Positions 42,296-54,115 are shown, numbered from the stretch's first letter. The stretch is DNA of 64,000 nucleotides from Notamacropus eugenii (GCF_028372415.1 NC_092872.1:512120224-512184223); one strand, 5' to 3'. The notes: a model not told the origin generated them from the sequence alone. A program made the numbers and translations.

Positions 42296-42470
42296 ACCAC
42301 TGGATCATGCATTTAGAGATGGAAAGGATCTTAAAGGTCATCTAGTCCAATCTTCTTTTATATATGAAGAAGGTGAAGATTCAGCAAAGCTGTGAGGTCA
42401 TATTGGTAGAAAATGATAGAACAGGAGTTCAAACCCAGGTCTTCTGACTCCAAAATATATTATTTCTTAC
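42296..42470 (-). repeat. MIR-like SINE, reverse
   Basis: 'catttagagatggaaagg', 'ggtcatctagtccaatc' and 'gagttcaaacccaggtcttc' form a clear reversed copy. Confidence 0.75.
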
Positions 42471-42494
42471 TAAATCAGAGATCATGAACACAAG

Positions 42495-42680
42495 TGGGGC
42501 TATGGAATTAAAGATCAATAATGAGAGGAGTTGGGTTTTCATCCTGACTGTGACTACTACTTGTTTCATCTTGAGTTGGTCATTTCATTCTTCTAGGCTC
42601 CACCTACCTCATCTGTCAAAGGAGGGGGCTGAGACCTAAGCCACCTTCAAGCTCTAAATCTATAGTGTTGTGATCTAATG
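42495..42680 (+). repeat. MIR-like SINE, forward
   Basis: 'gagttgggttttcatcctg', 'ctacctcatctgtcaaagg' and 'ccaccttcaagctctaaatc', directly after the reversed copy, so the two face each other. Confidence 0.65.
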
Positions 42681-42684
42681 AAGT

Positions 42685-43320
<636 letters not shown>

Positions 43321-43555
43321 GTAAGACTCTCTTCAAAATTCCTTCAAGTTCTAAATCCTCTTATCCTTTGAGATTCATAACTGCATGAAGGAGCTGGGAC
43401 TTTGCCCCAATGCAGAAAATGTAGAAGGCATGAACAACACATTTGGGGAGTACTTGATCTACTAATACCATTATCCCTTAACCATTGAAAACCCCCCTCA
43501 CTTGCTCATATCCACTGCCATGACTCATTATTCATCTGCCTCATTGGCAGACTAG

Positions 43556-43615
43556 AAAGCAGCCTGGTACAATGGAAGGAGCCCTGGTTTGAAACTTTGA
43601 ACCCAGAGGAGCTGC
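43556..43615 (+). repeat. SINE head, split by the LTR
   Basis: The tRNA-like head 'gcagcctggtacaatggaag' plus 'gagccctggtttgaaact' stops at about 43615. The body resumes after the LTR at about 44500. Confidence 0.65.
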
Positions 43616-43619
43616 ACAC

Positions 43620-44498
43620 TGTACCACCAATCAATGCAGCACACTTGAGGGCTGCTAGCACAGGTTCACTCTTGATCTGGTCATACACCTTTGGAGGGGT
43701 TAATAATCTTACTTTATTCTAGTCCAGTGATCCAGTGTTCTCACGAGGGTTGTTGACAATGGGACCACTAACTCCTACAGCTCTCCCTAATCACCCTTCT
43801 CAGAGGTGCTGGTGAGAAGGTCTACCCCAACGTTTTGATGGGGTCAATTGAGACAGGCACAACTTGAGCACTCCCCTAAATCCCCTCAAGCCTTGACAAA
43901 GGCCAGCAGACACAGCATTCCAGCTTGAGCATTCAACCCTAAAGGTTCCCCTTTTGAGAGGTGTCCCTTGCCTCCCTCCCTCTATGAGAGGTCTCCTCTA
44001 CTACAAACATCATCCACTTGTTCAGGGGAAAAGTCATCACCCTGAATGAAAGTGGAGAAAAGACATCACCAAACTGAGAGAGTGCCCACATCTGGGTTTG
44101 GGTCAGCTAGGGGGCCCTTGATATCAGCTATCCAGAGTCCCAGTTTGGGAAATCAAAAAGGTCTCAGGTGAAGCATCTTTCCCATGAGTGAGCCCCAAGG
44201 CAAGATATCAGTTTCCCTGATTATATACTGACAGGCTCAGAGCCAGAATTCACCAAAGCCTAAGTGACTCAGCACCTGATTGGCTCTGTGCCAAAAGGGT
44301 ATGAAAACCTTCATGACTCAGCACTGGATGTGTTACAGCTATGAACTGGGTCAGAGTTCAAAGGAGTAAGGCATCTGGGATTGAACCTTCAGATGTTTAC
44401 AATTTAACATGAGCCTAGGAAACTGAGATTGTTATGATCATGGATTGTGGGAAGCTGAACTCTAAGAACTCTAAAATCTTCTTTACACTAAATGCTCA
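43620..44498 (-). mobile_element. solo LTR of an endogenous retrovirus-like element, copy 2
   Basis: Reverse orientation, homologous to 1848-2471 and longer (about 880 bp). The polyadenylation signal is on the minus strand at 43713-43718 (seen as 'tttatt'), and a TATA-like 'gtatataatc' is on the minus strand at 44219-44228. On its own strand it ends '...ggtggtaca'. It interrupts a SINE. No target duplication is clear, and no viral genes adjoin. Confidence 0.65.
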
Positions 44499-44499
44499 T

Positions 44500-44642
44500 G
44501 TCCCTTCTTTGAGACTTACTACCTTTGTGACCTTGGAACCAGGAGCTAGTTACATAAATCTCCCCAGGGCCTCATCTTTAGAATGAAGGCTTAGACTAGA
44601 TGGCCTTCAAAGTCTCTTCAACTCTAGATCTATTATCCTAAG
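44500..44642 (+). repeat. SINE body, continuation after the LTR
   Basis: 'gagacttactacctttgtgacc', 'gggcctcatctttagaatg' and 'agactagatggccttcaaag' complete the SINE whose head lies at 43556-43615. Confidence 0.7.
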
Positions 44643-44644
44643 TT

Positions 44645-45284
44645 CCCACCCTTTCCCTGCTGCCTTATCTTCCTACTTATTACCCTGACCATCCTATAGC
44701 CAACATCCTCCCTTTCTTTTTCTGACCATATTTGCCTCTAGTGGTAGCTTTAATTCTAAAGCATTAGAAACCTTGGGGGTTTTCAGTGTGTGCTTGCTTC
44801 CTCTAAGGCCAAATTCCTGATGAACCATTCATTGGGAACCTCAATTCACTTGCCTGAGGTAAAAATATGCTCATTATGACTCTAGATCCTAGAGGGTGAA
44901 GGCAAGTAGTGAGTATATTTACAGGGAAATCTAATGCAAATTAAAATATGAAAAATGCATGAGATACAGTAAATTATTGTTAGCTCTCAATGTGACAGTC
45001 TCATTAGGGGCACAGAGCTAAAGCATATGAACTAACCAGAGAGTAATCAGTGATGGTATAAAATCAAGTGATGAATCATGTAGCAGCATTATGGAGTAAG
45101 TACTCAGAAGGAAAAAAAAGAAAGAAAATTGGGGTTGGAGGGTTATCTAAGTGTTTGAGGAAAGGTTCTTGGAGGATTTCTATCCCTTCACTTGATCTAG
45201 GCCTTATAGGAAAAGGCTGGATTTGGATGATGTCAAGAGGAAGGGAGGAGATTATATGCAGAAAAGGTAAGAGGTAAGGCATGA
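44645..45284. other. unassigned DNA
   Basis: No recognised family. Opposed frames of about 70 codons near 45068-45300 are treated as chance. Confidence 0.3.
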
Positions 45285-45289
45285 AGGTA

Positions 45290-45365
45290 AGATTTAGCAC
45301 AGAGTGGGAAGGAAATTCAAGAGATAATCTAGTCCAGGTCCCTTGCCTTCAAGGACACTGTGATA
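45290..45365 (-). repeat. MIR-like fragment, reverse
   Basis: 'gggaaggaaattcaagag' and 'ataatctagtccaggtccc' correspond to the reversed SINE end. Confidence 0.4.
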
Positions 45366-45715
45366 TCTCCATTCGTATGACAGCACATAGTAAATTGGAC
45401 ATAATTATGAAATGGAATGTTCTAATTAAATAAATATTCTGATTACCTAGCAATACTCCAAATATTCTAATATTTCCAAGAGCAAATCCAAAGCTTATCA
45501 TAGGCTCATGATTCTGACCCATTTATTCTGGAAAAAAGTCTTTAAGGGAACAGCTGAAAATAAGCTCAGCTTAATACTGAATTATCCAATAAGTGTCACA
45601 GGCATATATAACAAGGAGTCCCTGAGGACACCAGAATTGAAGTGCTTATGAAACGGAAGCCAAATTGACCTCTGCTCATGGAAATCTTGCTCTTTAATAT
45701 GGTTTCCAAATAATT
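45366..45715. other. unassigned DNA
   Basis: AT-rich, with no feature supported. Confidence 0.3.
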
Positions 45716-45719
45716 TGCT

Positions 45720-45935
45720 TACACATTGGCCATGTCATTTCATTTGATCTTCGCAGCAGCTTTAGGAGGGGGGTTCTATTGTGATCCCCATTTTGCAGTT
45801 TAGAAAAATGAGGGAGACAGAAGTTAGGTCATTTCCCCAGGGCCACACAACTATTAAGTGTATATGTATAGGGATTTGAACTCAGGTCTTCCTGACTCCA
45901 GGCTCAGTGCTTTATCCAGGATATCACCTAGCTTA
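45720..45935 (-). repeat. MIR-type SINE, reverse
   Basis: 'catttcatttgatcttcgc', 'gatccccattttgcagttta', 'ccagggccacacaactatta' and 'gaactcaggtcttcctgact', well preserved. Confidence 0.8.
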
Positions 45936-46565
45936 CACTAGTAGGATATGTTATGTTTCACTTAATAAAGGAAGCTATTATTTACATAATAATTCACTAT
46001 TATTTTACATATCTTAGGAGAATGCATTATTTTGTTGATCTTTCTTTAAAAATTATTTAATAATTGTCTACTTTTCTCAATTTTCCTTTGAATTAAACTT
46101 GCAGTTTCACACAATAAACTTAAAGGAATTAGTTATTTACTGGTGTGATTAATTTCTGCAACTAGTATAGTTAGCAAACTGTCCATGCCTTCTCATACCT
46201 TGTCATCCATGACCATGTCTACCGTCTATAGAGATTTGACGTTGAATTTCTTCCTTTGAATCTTTTAACAGTTCCTAGGTACCAGTTTAAACCATGGAAA
46301 GTGTTACCTGTTACCTATTTCTCTTGCTACATGGTTAGGTCAATCACTTCCCTTTACAGTCATATGAATTATGGATGACACCTTCTGCATTACTTCTCTG
46401 GTACAAGTGATCATTAGTAATACATCACACTCTACTGACAGCCATCGTCAATCTTTACATTTCCCTTTGGGCCAACAGCAATTTAGATTCTTCAGAGATT
46501 ATAGTGAGTATGCCATGATTTGCAGTGACTAGAAATACCAGGAGAATTCGTGTCAAAGAAAACAT
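45936..46565. other. unassigned DNA, possibly an old repeat
   Basis: No family named. The segment 46140-46560 may belong with the old repeat at 47440-47650, separated from it by the L1 insertion; this is only suggested by adjacency. Confidence 0.25.
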
Positions 46566-46574
46566 GGGCTTTCT

Positions 46575-47015
46575 TGATGGAGGATGACTGTACAAATAGA
46601 GATAAATGAACTAAATGGAACAGTATTATATTATAAACACAATGAGTTTGAAGAATTCAAAAAATAATGTGGACAAATTTAAATGAATTGATGTAGAGTG
46701 AAGGAAACAGAATCAGGAGAACAAAATACACAATGACTACATTACCGTAAACGAAAACAATATTAAAAGGCAGATGAACTCAGATTAAATAACTAGTCTT
46801 GGTCTCAGAAGACAGATGATAAAACACTGTTTCTTCTGCTCAGCAGAGAGGTGGAAGATTATGGATGCAGAATGCTAAGTCCATTATCGCCCTTGGTTGT
46901 TTTATCTGTTGGTTTTGCTTTTAACTACTTTTCTCTAAAAAGGGAAGGCTCACTCGGAAAGGAGGGAGGTACATCAATAAATAATGATGGTCCAAAACCC
47001 CCAGAGTATCACAAA
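46575..47015 (+). mobile_element. L1 LINE 3' end (older subfamily)
   Basis: 'gatgtagagtgaaggaaacag', 'cacaatgactacattaccg' and 'cagcagagaggtggaagat' (the 'gaggtgggggactatg' block), then 'ttatctgttggttttgct', as in 40395-40665. 5'-truncated. Confidence 0.6.
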
Positions 47016-47017
47016 AA

Positions 47018-47150
47018 TATATATGTAAATATGCATGTATGTGTGCATGTGTGTATATACATATACATATACATACATATGCACATTATACATATGTATG
47101 ACTGTACGTACATATGTGCATGTACACATATGTATATGTAATGTATGCAT
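47018..47150. repeat. (TATG/CATA)n low-complexity tract
   Basis: Alternating 'tatgtgtgcatgtgtgtat' and 'catatacatacatatg' units over about 130 bp, behind the L1 tail. Open frames across it on both strands are artefacts. Confidence 0.85.
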
Positions 47151-47439
47151 AATGGGCACATTAGATGCAGTTTCTCAACTGTGATCTAACACTCTCACCA
47201 CCTGTCTATTATTCTGTTCTGGACTCAGCTCATAACTCATTAGACAGCCAATGCAATTCTTCCAACTGTATGGCAGTATTTGGAAAACATGTATATTCCT
47301 GCATTTAGTTTCTCACCTATAGATTAGTTTGATCTCTTTTGAGTGGCTGTAGATCATACTGAGGAAGACTTATAGAGTTCAGGGTCTCCAAACAATTGAC
47401 ACAATGCTATCTGTGCACAGCTTCTGAAGAACTTCACCG

Positions 47440-47650
47440 CATATACATATGGGAAATACCTTTCATTTGGACTTTACAGAGGACATCATCTAAGATAGTG
47501 CTGAGTAACTTTGGTGACTATATCCCTGATTTTATACCTAGTTTAATATTGCTAGTGAGATCATTAAACAAAGGTATTTTATGGTTGAATCTAGCTATCC
47601 CGTATGATCTTACCACGTACATGGAAGACACACGGAGAAGAATCTTGATC
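47440..47650. repeat. old interspersed repeat, family unknown, copy 2
   Basis: Partner of 20100-20345; the best match is 47505-47570. An 86-codon frame over it (47396-47656) is not preserved in the partner copy. Confidence 0.4.
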
Positions 47651-47654
47651 TCCT

Positions 47655-48220
47655 AAGTTTTGTTTTTACCAAGCAAATGTAAATTAATAATTATATAAAA
47701 AATTAGTAATGGTTTATGTTCTATAATACTGATGCCTGTTGTTTGACTATGAAGATGCAGTCTATTGTGGACAAGAGTAGACAAAAGCCTGCCTATTCCT
47801 TTCTGATATTTTTATCAAGGACATCTTCTTTAAGTGCAAAAACCATTCTCACAAAGATTTTATGGATAAATAAGTAACATATGGATTAGTATTTACTAAT
47901 AAAATACTTCACCGCTCTTTTATCATGTGTGGTTTATTTTCTCTGTGCTTTTGGAATCTTCCACTTACAGCTACCTTGAAAATGAATTCCTGAGGGCCCT
48001 TGAAAGTATTAACACTTAAAGCACAGGTTTTCTTTAAATAAATATGTTTGATCTGGTCAAGCTCCTCTTCCTGACTCCATTTTCTTGAGTACTACTTACA
48101 TAGTGAATACTGACATGTGGAATACAGATAGTGGTTCTACTATTGAGGATCAGAATAGATCACTATAGAAATTCTGGTAGAGCTGTACCATTTCACTTTA
48201 ATTTCTTGACATCATTCCTC
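47655..48220. other. unassigned DNA
   Basis: AT-rich with no feature supported. Confidence 0.3.
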
Positions 48221-48224
48221 TTCA

Positions 48225-48362
48225 TTTAGGTAGGATCATTGGTAAGTCACCTTAGTTCTCTGAGCCTTGGTTTCCTCTTATGTAAATGACAATAATTATA
48301 CTTGCAGTACCTACCTTACAGAATATATTTTATAAACTTTTAAGTGCTACATAAATTTTGGT
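48225..48362 (+). repeat. MIR-type SINE 3' part
   Basis: 'ggtaagtcaccttagttctc', 'tgtaaatgacaataattata' and 'tttaagtgctacataaatt', forward. Confidence 0.7.
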
Positions 48363-48559
48363 TCTTACAAAATGTTGTTTAGAATGCTTACTGGAAAAAA
48401 ATCATTTAGAAAATCATATGGCAGGCAACCAACAACATTCTTTTGAGAAATAGGAGTTGGTTCCTTGACTTCAGTTTGAGTGAACTGAAGGCCACAAAAA
48501 TATGAAAGTTTTTAGTGAACTTTAAACAGACATTTGGGGAGGTACTGAAGCAATAGTGG

Positions 48560-48765
48560 AGAAGAGAGTGCCAGCCCAGAGTGAAGCTGCCTGGATTTAA
48601 GTCCTGACTCATGACACATGATGGCTGGACAACCATAAGCAAGTCACTTAATTTCTATGTTCCTTAAGAAACTCTCTAAAGTATAAGGTGAAAAATGGTT
48701 GCTGAGATATACACTGGTAGAGGGAATTTCCTCACCAAATGTCCCATACAACAGTGAAATCGAAG
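48560..48765 (+). repeat. CORE-SINE with distinct tail
   Basis: 'gagtgccagcccagagtg', 'agcaagtcacttaatttc', then the unusual tail 'aactctctaaagtataagg' ... 'gagggaatttcctcacc' ... 'acagtgaaatc'. Same family as 18165-18362 (reverse) and 63495-63710. Confidence 0.6.
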
Positions 48766-48914
48766 ATCCAGGCCAAAATAAAAAGTAACTTTGCTTAAGT
48801 TACATCATTCACTGAGCCCACCACTCCCCAGTGGATACACTGAAAGTGATTCCTTTGAAGGGATATAGATATAGTTTCTCTGTTGTGGCATCTATAGAAG
48901 CTAAAAGAAGAAAT

Positions 48915-49080
48915 ACTCACAGTTCACACTTACATAGAACTTTCTGATTATAAAGTACTTCACAATAAATAATCTAAGGCAATCCTCATAATAACCCTGT
49001 GAAGGAAGTATAAGTGTTATCCTCATTTTATAGATAAGGAAACTGAGATTAAATGACTTGCCCAAAATCATACAGCTATC
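48915..49080 (-). repeat. MIR-type SINE, reverse
   Basis: 'tcctcataataaccctgtg', 'tcctcattttatagataagg' and 'aaatgacttgcccaaaatc'. Confidence 0.8.
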
Positions 49081-49139
49081 TCCTGTCAGTAAAATATAAT
49101 ATAAGAGGGGAGAAGAAAAGGGGGTGGGGATAAGCATTT

Positions 49140-49466
49140 ATATACTATTATCATTGTCATTGAGTCATTTCAATTGTGTCTGACTCTCCATGACCCCGTT
49201 TGGTTTTGTTCATTTGCTTGTTGGTTTGTTTTTGTTTTAGGGTTGTTTTTATTTATTCATTCATTCATTTATTTTTAGCAATGATACTTGAATGGTTTGC
49301 CATTTCCTTTACTAGCACATTTTATAGTAGAGAAATTGATGCAAACAGGGTTGCTGATTTGTCCTGGGTCACACAATTAGAGAGTATCTGTGGCTAGATT
49401 TTAACTCAGGAAGATGAGTCTTCCTGATTCCAAGTCCAGTGCTCTATCCATTTTGCCACCTAGAGC
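49140..49466 (-). mobile_element. Mar1-type SINE, reverse, with internal T-rich expansion
   Basis: Tail 'tgtctgactctccatgacccc', then 'gaatggtttgccatttccttt', 'cctgggtcacacaattagag', and the reversed head 'ctctatccattttgccacc'. About 70 extra bases of G/T-rich and (ATTC)n DNA (about 49203-49275) sit between tail and body. Confidence 0.75.
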
Positions 49467-49502
49467 AGGACACCATACAAATATATGGAATCCTAATAAA
49501 GC

Positions 49503-50022
49503 TGTCCCTGACCCCAATATTCTAACTTCCTTACGAGCTCCACAGTCCTGATTTAACCATACAATCTGGCTTTACACAGACTCAATGCAGCCACTGCCCC
49601 TAGCTAGCCATTGCCCCCAGATCCAATTCACATATTTGAACAGGTGTGTTCTTGTATTCAACCACAATCACATCATCCATTTAGCCCAAGGCAGGACCAC
49701 AATACCTAACTGTTTATCTTGACCAGACAGGACCACAATAGCTAGTCAATCAGAAGGCAGCACAACCAGAATGTCTGATGACCAAATTATAGAAGAGACC
49801 CATCCCCTATTACCTAATCCCTTAACAAACCCCTCCTGCCTTTTTAATATTCATAATTTCTGTTTTCAGTATCATTGTACTACAAATTTCCTTGTATTGC
49901 CTTACTAAGTTGCTGGTTCCTCTTGGAACCTAGCCCCCTTCTGAGAGGTGTCAATCCTCAATAAATGCTTGTTCTTTTATTAGAGGTAGCCTGACTGAAT
50001 TCTTTGAGATGGTACTATCATA
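49503..50022 (+). mobile_element. LTR-like sequence (possible solo LTR)
   Basis: It starts 'tgtccctgaccccaatatt'. The right part has 'tggttcctcttggaacctag', 'ctcaataaatgcttgttc' (AATAAA) and ends near 'ggtactatca', an LTR-like arrangement with TG...CA outer bases. C-rich repeats of 'ggaccacaata' (about 49695 and 49729) could be U3 enhancer-type repeats. No second copy in the window and no target duplication, so this is tentative. Confidence 0.4.
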
Positions 50023-50039
50023 ATACACTATGAAATTGT

Positions 50040-50090
50040 AAAATATACATACATATATATATATGTATACATATGTGTATAAATATAGTG
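50040..50090. repeat. (TA/CATA)n microsatellite
   Basis: 'atacatacatatatatatatg', low complexity. Confidence 0.8.
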
Positions 50091-50175
50091 CCTGCTATGT
50101 GTCAGGTACTGTGCTAAGCATTTCTTTACACATATTATCTTACATTTATAAATATTATCTCAGAGAAAGATATGG
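50085..50175 (-). repeat. MIR/L2 tail fragment, reverse
   Basis: 'gcctgctatgtgtcaggtac', 'tgtgctaagcatttctttac'. Confidence 0.6.
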
Positions 50176-50239
50176 CCCTGTGAGTCATGTGACATGGTCA
50201 ACTTATTTCATCTTTTTTATGACTCATCCATAATACTGT

Positions 50240-50305
50240 TATAAAGGTTTCAACTGGGCAGCCTCTAAATTCCTTTCTAGCCCTAATATTCTCTAGTTCT
50301 TTGAT
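50240..50305 (+). repeat. SINE 3' end fragment
   Basis: 'gggcagcctctaaattcc', 'tttctagccctaatattc' match the forward SINE ending. Confidence 0.45.
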
Positions 50306-50309
50306 TACG

Positions 50310-51330
50310 TGACTCCCAGGCAACTGACTTTTCTACAATGCTACAGCTGATTATTTCTAGTTGGAGATAGAGAATGAACACAAACAAAATAGTGCTTATA
50401 AAGACCAAATAACATAAAATAAATATAGGTGCATGAGTGCTGAAAGAATGAATAATATCTCTAATTTGAACTCTATGATGTAAATCTGGTGTCCTAACCA
50501 AGAAATGCTCCCTGGACAAAGGAACTTCTAAAGACAGGTTTTGCAGGAAGTGAAAGATGGATTGGCTGGTAGGCGAAGGCATGTTTGTTTTCTTCCTTTT
50601 GGGGGGGAAAGGGGACATGGAAAGGAGAGAAATCGGCCTATTCCTAGGATCAAGCCAAGAAGAAAAATCTGTTCCATTTAACCCCCAACCATGTCTTGTT
50701 TCGGTTTTTGGTTTTATGCGTTTGCTTTTCTCCAAATTCCTCATTTAGTTAGGCTGAATCTAAGGCAATTCTTACACCCCATCTGGGATGGGGAAAGCTG
50801 TTCCGGAGCACTCCACAATTGCCCAGCAATACTGTACCATATTGCCATTCCCCAGGACCCAGCAGTCTGAACTGCAGAGCACTGTGTTTGCTGAAATAGA
50901 ACAGCATGACAGAATGGGCCTGTTTGGTGCCACAGTAAATCATAAAGACCATATGCCTGTGTTTGCGACCACCGTCTGCGTTCGTTCAGAAATGGGCACA
51001 AATCATTGCAATGACAGCCTGGTCATGACTGCAAGACCTCATTCGGCTCTCATCATAGGCCCATCACTCCCTGGAAGTTCCTCCAAGGAAGTCTCCCAGA
51101 GGGACACTTTTTACCCAGACAAATATATACATTGTCATTTTCTATTCCTTCAACCTCGGTTCTGATGTCATTTCACGGAAGACAGTTTTGACAATGTTAG
51201 TAATCAGAAGTCTGAATTTCAGTCCTGTCTCACCCACATACTCAACCATATTCTGTACTAGTGTCAGCTTAAAAAAAAATGACCCATTATTGTGTTAAGC
51301 TTCAATGTGGGTGGAGTTGAGTCAGAAGGA
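50310..51330. other. CpG-retaining, non-repetitive island; function unknown
   Basis: Between 50570 and 51180 there are more than ten CpGs, including 'accgtctgcgttcg' near 50970. In the same stretch lie a 125-codon forward frame (50788-51165), two overlapping reverse frames (86 and 67 codons) and, upstream on the minus strand, a 153-codon frame (50283-50744) with a hydrophobic stretch. No frame has exon-like borders at both ends and I recognise no domain. It could be a conserved non-coding element, an exon of a non-coding RNA, or a relatively young insertion. Confidence 0.35.
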
Positions 51331-51334
51331 TGCA

Positions 51335-51535
51335 GTATGGTATAGGGGAACAGTACTCTGACTCTGAAGTCAGAAGACTGTGGTTCATACTGTGATTCTG
51401 CCATGATTATTAGAGGAGTGAAGCTGGGCAAGGCACGGAGGTCTCTAGGCCTCTCAGTCTCCTCTTCTGTAAGTGACTAAAATCAGTAAGTTCTAAGACC
51501 CCACCCAGCTCTAACCCTCTATTGGTCTATGTGTC
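51335..51535 (+). repeat. MIR-like SINE
   Basis: 'ctctgaagtcagaagactg', 'cagtctcctcttctgtaag' and 'ccacccagctctaacc', forward. Confidence 0.7.
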
Positions 51536-51544
51536 CAGAAGGCA

Positions 51545-51660
51545 AAATTCAGTTAGTAGAATACAGTAAACATTTATTAAGTGCTCACTGCATTGAGGAC
51601 ACTGGGACAGGCCTTAGGAAGATTCAAACTTGAGATAAGACATGGCAAAGCTTATAGTCA
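51545..51660 (-). mobile_element. L2 LINE 3' end, reverse
   Basis: 'aaacatttattaagtgctc', 'gggacaggccttaggaag'. Confidence 0.55.
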
Positions 51661-52020
51661 GGTAGAAAATTGATTGACTTGTTTTCTAAGGGAGGCTTAC
51701 AATGAAGGTGTCCTCATTTTATTCTTGTAATAGGATATCCCTCACTTTTCTGTTCTCCTCATTTATTGGTTTTTTTCTTTTGTTCAGCATCATGAACTAT
51801 GTGTTTGTCTTCCTTCACAAAAAATAAATCACCCATATTTGCAAACGTACGTGTCCCACTGGATCTCTGCCCCTATGGTGCATCACATCTTCCTTAGCAT
51901 TCTGTACTTCTTTTATTTTTTTGTGATTAACAGTACTTTCTAATAGGACAATAGCAACTATTTCTTCAAATCCTCTTCCAATGAATCTATCCCATCCATA
52001 ATACTTATACTAATAGTACC
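51661..52020. other. unassigned DNA
   Basis: T-rich with no feature supported. Confidence 0.3.
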
Positions 52021-52021
52021 A

Positions 52022-52246
52022 ACCATGGCTGATATTTATATAGCAAGGCTTACAAAGTTCTTTACATGTCCTCATTCAATCCTCACAACAGTCCTGTGAT
52101 ATCTACAATTATTCCCATTTTATAGATAGATAAACTAAGGCCTAGCAAGATAAGTAGGCTACCCAGAGTTATGTATCTAGTAAGAGTCTGAAGCAGCATT
52201 AGAATCCAATTCTATCTGACTCCCAGTCCACTGTTTTATCCACAAT
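52022..52246 (-). repeat. MIR-type SINE, reverse
   Basis: 'aatcctcacaacagtcctg', 'ttcccattttatagatag', 'gtaagagtctgaagcagc' and 'actcccagtccactgttttat', nearly complete. Confidence 0.8.
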
Positions 52247-52511
52247 ATTGAAATCTCTATTGCTCTAGAGAGATGCAGGAATTATCACAAAACCTTGTAC
52301 TTGGCATGATATGTCACATTCTCCTTTTAATTGTATTTAAATCTATTCCCCTCCACTATTATCAAATCATAAACAGCGAAGACTGTTTTATTCCTTCTCA
52401 GTAAGGAAAACAATGTTTATCTTGTTTTTTTGAATGAGGTGCTAAGCTGAAGAAACCTCACTGATGAGGTAGCACTAGAGTTGTCTGACTATGAAGGAGG
52501 AATAAGATGGG

Positions 52512-52736
52512 AATGGAAGAGCTAGGTGAGCACCAGGCCCGGAGTCAGGAAGATTCAAGTTCAAATCTGACCTCAGGCTCTTACTAGCTTGTGACTCTGG
52601 GCAAGTCACTTAAGCCTGTTTGCCTCAGTTTTCTCATCTGTAAAATGAGCCAGAGAGGGAAATGGCAAAATACCCCCGGCATATTTGCCAAGAAAACCTC
52701 CAGTGGGGTCATGATAGGATAGGACTGAACAACATG
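52512..52736 (+). mobile_element. Mar1-type SINE
   Basis: 'gcccggagtcaggaagattc', 'cttgtgactctgggcaagtc', 'tttgccaagaaaacctcc' and a tail 'gatagggataggactgaa'-type. The RTE-type tail is present but mutated. Confidence 0.85.
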
Positions 52737-52849
52737 GGAAAGGTAGGGAAGTGAAGGCATTGCTCCTGGGAAAGCACAATAAGCAAAGACTTGCTTGGAA
52801 TTAAGGATGAACACAGCCAATACAGGAAAGAGTAAAGTATAATACAGAG

Positions 52850-53020
52850 GAAGAAGTCAGACCTAGAGCCTTAAGTTCTTGGGTTGAATCTGTCAATTAC
52901 CACCCACATGTCTTTGTCCAAGTTATAGAAACCTCACTGGTCCTCAGTTCCTCATTTATAAAATGAGGGTGTTGACCTTGAAGGTCTCTTCTAGCTCTAA
53001 ATCTATGTATGGTCCTAAAA
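52850..53020 (+). repeat. MIR-like SINE
   Basis: 'ctggtcctcagttcctcatt', 'aaaatgagggtgttgacc' and 'cttctagctctaaatctatg'. Confidence 0.7.
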
Positions 53021-53047
53021 GACCAGCAGAGATGGAATTAAATGTTG

Positions 53048-53185
53048 ATATACCAGAAGACTGAGGTTCAAGTTCGGGTTCTTCTTATGTACTATTTGCA
53101 TTTAGAATTCATTTTTCTCAGCTATAATTGAAAATGTCTAATTCAATGATCTGAGTTCCCTTCCAGTTCTAAATATCCGTGTATA
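53048..53185 (+). repeat. MIR-like SINE fragment
   Basis: 'gaagactgaggttcaagttc' and 'cccttccagttctaaatatcc', with the middle decayed. Adjacent to another forward SINE. Confidence 0.55.
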
Positions 53186-53384
53186 TTATATCATTATATC
53201 TCTATTAAATATCTGAAATTAGTGGTTGATGATCTTATAAAATTAGGATAAGATCACATTGTAGAAAGCCTAGAGTGTCAGTCTAGGTTAGCTTGGGAGC
53301 TTTCTTCTGTAATTAATAAGGAATCACAGATCAAATGGATAGACAGGAAGACATCCAGGAAAATAAGATCAGGAGAGAGAAGGG

Positions 53385-54115
53385 TCCAGGGCTCATCAAT
53401 CTGCCTTCCACATCTCTCACATACACCCTGTTCTCTCCACATACATGGCTGTCAACCTAGCTCAGACCCTCTAGACTATTTCAAAAGTTCTCCTTGCCTT
53501 AAATCCCTCCCCTTTCCAATCCATCTTCTGCATAGTTGCCATAGTGATTTTCCAGTACAGAAATCTGAATGTCACCTTTTGTTCAATAAACTCCAGTAGT
53601 TTCCTATTATTAAGATTAACTAACTCTTCTAATAAGTATATAAAGCCCTTCATAACCTGGCTCCAATTTACCTTTCAAACCTCATTATACATTACTCCCC
53701 TTCACACATACTCTATGGGCCAAACTTTCATTTAATAACTCATACATGACCCCTCCCTCCTCATCACCTGTCTTCATGCCTCTGCACACATTTTCCCATG
53801 TAACAAGGATGGATTCCTTCTACCTTAGAATCCCAAGTTTTCTTTAAAACTCAGATTAAATGCCACCTTCTAGGTGAGACCTGCCCCAATTCCTCCAGGT
53901 ATTATAATCGCCTTTCAAAAGTTTATCTTCTACATATTTAGTACACATTTTTAAATTTACATATTATTCCTTTACCCCTGCTTTAATAAAATCTGAATCC
54001 TCTGATGGAAAGAAAGGTTTCTTTTTTTTTTTCTTTCTTGCCTTTGTTTCCTATACCCCTAGTCCAGTGTCTGGTACATAAAATGCACTTAGTCTATGAC
54101 TGTTGATTGATTAAA
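53385..54115 (+). mobile_element. L2 LINE 3' region, forward
   Basis: 'ttccaatccatcttctgcat', 'agcccttcataacctggctcc', 'acattactccccttcacac' and 'aaatgccaccttctaggtg', then the terminal 'agtccagtgtctggtacata', are in forward L2 order through the 3' end. A T run lies at 54021-54032. Non-coding remnant. Confidence 0.8.

Noticed and set aside
46851-47159. Opposed frames of 96 and 61 codons
   Set aside because: They cover an L1 tail and a TATG/CATA low-complexity tract.
50283-50744. 153-codon reverse frame with a hydrophobic stretch
   Set aside because: Longest non-repeat reverse frame, but it has no start or splice context and no recognisable domain; listed only as part of the unexplained island.
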